Assembly: GCA_965363755.1 (NCBI GenBank)
Contig: CBDTVL010000247.1
Coordinates: 1 to 5,595, forward strand
Direction of reading: 5' to 3'
DNA length: 5,595 bases
Origin: JL08 sp965363755
Lineage (GTDB): Bacteria > Pseudomonadota > Alphaproteobacteria > Rhodobacterales > Rhodobacteraceae
The position numbers were made by a program, and so were the translations under genes. This document shows, piece after piece, positions 5,346 through 5,595 of this stretch (positions are counted from its first letter, which is position 1; the number at the start of each line of letters is the position of its first letter). The notes under the pieces were generated by a model that had not been told where the DNA came from, made no database searches, and saw only the letters and a program-made list of their open reading frames with translations.

Positions 5346-5595
5346 TCAGTTGATTGTGGTTGAGCCGGACAAGGACAGGAGTGAAGGGGTCAATTGCTCG
5401 ATCACACGATGCCAGCGCGTCACCGGTTGCTCGGCAATAAAGACGATGTCGTTGGGCCGCAGTTCGAATCGGGTGGCCAGCGTCAGGTTGGCGGCGTTGC
5501 GCCCGTCCAGCCGCCATGCAGTAACAGCCCCGAGGTTCTTTTGGGTAGCGGAGGCCCGCAGAACGTAGATCTGCGATATATCTCCGGTGGCAATC
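5346..5595 (-). CDS. Polysaccharide export protein (Wza/KpsD type), C-terminal part only
   Basis: Reading the minus strand from 5594, an open frame with no start inside the window runs 82 residues to a TGA at 5348-5346. The peptide has the C-terminal pattern of outer-membrane polysaccharide export proteins: IYVLRAS near the start, a WRLDGRNAANLTLAT stretch at about 27-41, then FELRPNDIVFIAEQPVTRW at 43-61 and a final RVIEQLTPSL. In Wza this end of the protein follows the SLBB/Poly_export repeats and forms part of the outer-membrane translocon for capsule or exopolysaccharide. The N-terminal lipoprotein signal and Poly_export domain must lie beyond the right edge. The longer overlapping frame at 5517-5038 has no such features and is a shadow. 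The gene converges on the thiolase. A capsule or EPS locus probably continues to the right, but that cannot be seen here. Confidence 0.85.
   Translation of the reverse strand, partial: IATGDISQIYVLRASATQKNLGAVTAWRLDGRNAANLTLATRFELRPNDIVFIAEQPVTRWHRVIEQLTPSLLSLSGSTTIN

Noticed and set aside
5038..5517. 159-residue minus-strand open frame at the right end
   Set aside because: It runs antisense through the thiolase active-site region and out of frame with the recognisable polysaccharide export peptide. Its sequence shows no protein-like pattern.

Overview
The window reads as chromosomal DNA of an alphaproteobacterium, most likely a marine member of the Rhodobacteraceae (roseobacter group). The basis is moderately GC-rich coding sequence, the close resemblance of the Kbl, Tdh and thiolase proteins to sequences I recall from that family, and the gene content. 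This is inference from recalled protein families; no search was run. There is no sign of a mobile element, CRISPR array or RNA gene.

Layout. Positions 1-609 (+) hold the 3' part of a PPP-type metallophosphoesterase gene whose start lies outside the window. It converges on 637-1044 (-), a small conserved-looking membrane protein of unknown function. Next comes a minus-strand threonine-degradation cluster, transcribed right to left: an XRE-cupin regulator (3994-3428), kbl (3336-2149) and tdh (2152-1112). kbl and tdh overlap by four bases. A 134-bp divergent control region (3995-4128) separates the regulator from a plus-strand BktB-like beta-ketothiolase (4129-5304). The last 250 bases are the 3' end of a minus-strand gene for a Wza/KpsD-type polysaccharide export protein. 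It has no start codon inside the window, and the rest lies beyond the right edge.

How the genes fit together. Tdh oxidises L-threonine to 2-amino-3-oxobutanoate, and Kbl cleaves that with CoA to glycine and acetyl-CoA. The XRE-cupin protein upstream is the obvious candidate regulator. The divergent thiolase acts on acetyl-CoA/acetoacetyl-CoA or short 3-ketoacyl-CoAs, so it may share control and metabolic flux with the threonine pathway.

The most notable observations are these. Tdh has lost all four cysteines of the structural zinc lobe seen in E. coli Tdh. A perfect 16-bp palindrome lies over the regulator's start codon, and its ATCCG/CGGAT half-sites recur in the gap before kbl, suggesting an autoregulatory operator system. 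Tandem 11-bp repeats overlap the likely thiolase promoter. I see no wholly new system; most of the window is ordinary metabolism, and the regulatory architecture is the least described part.
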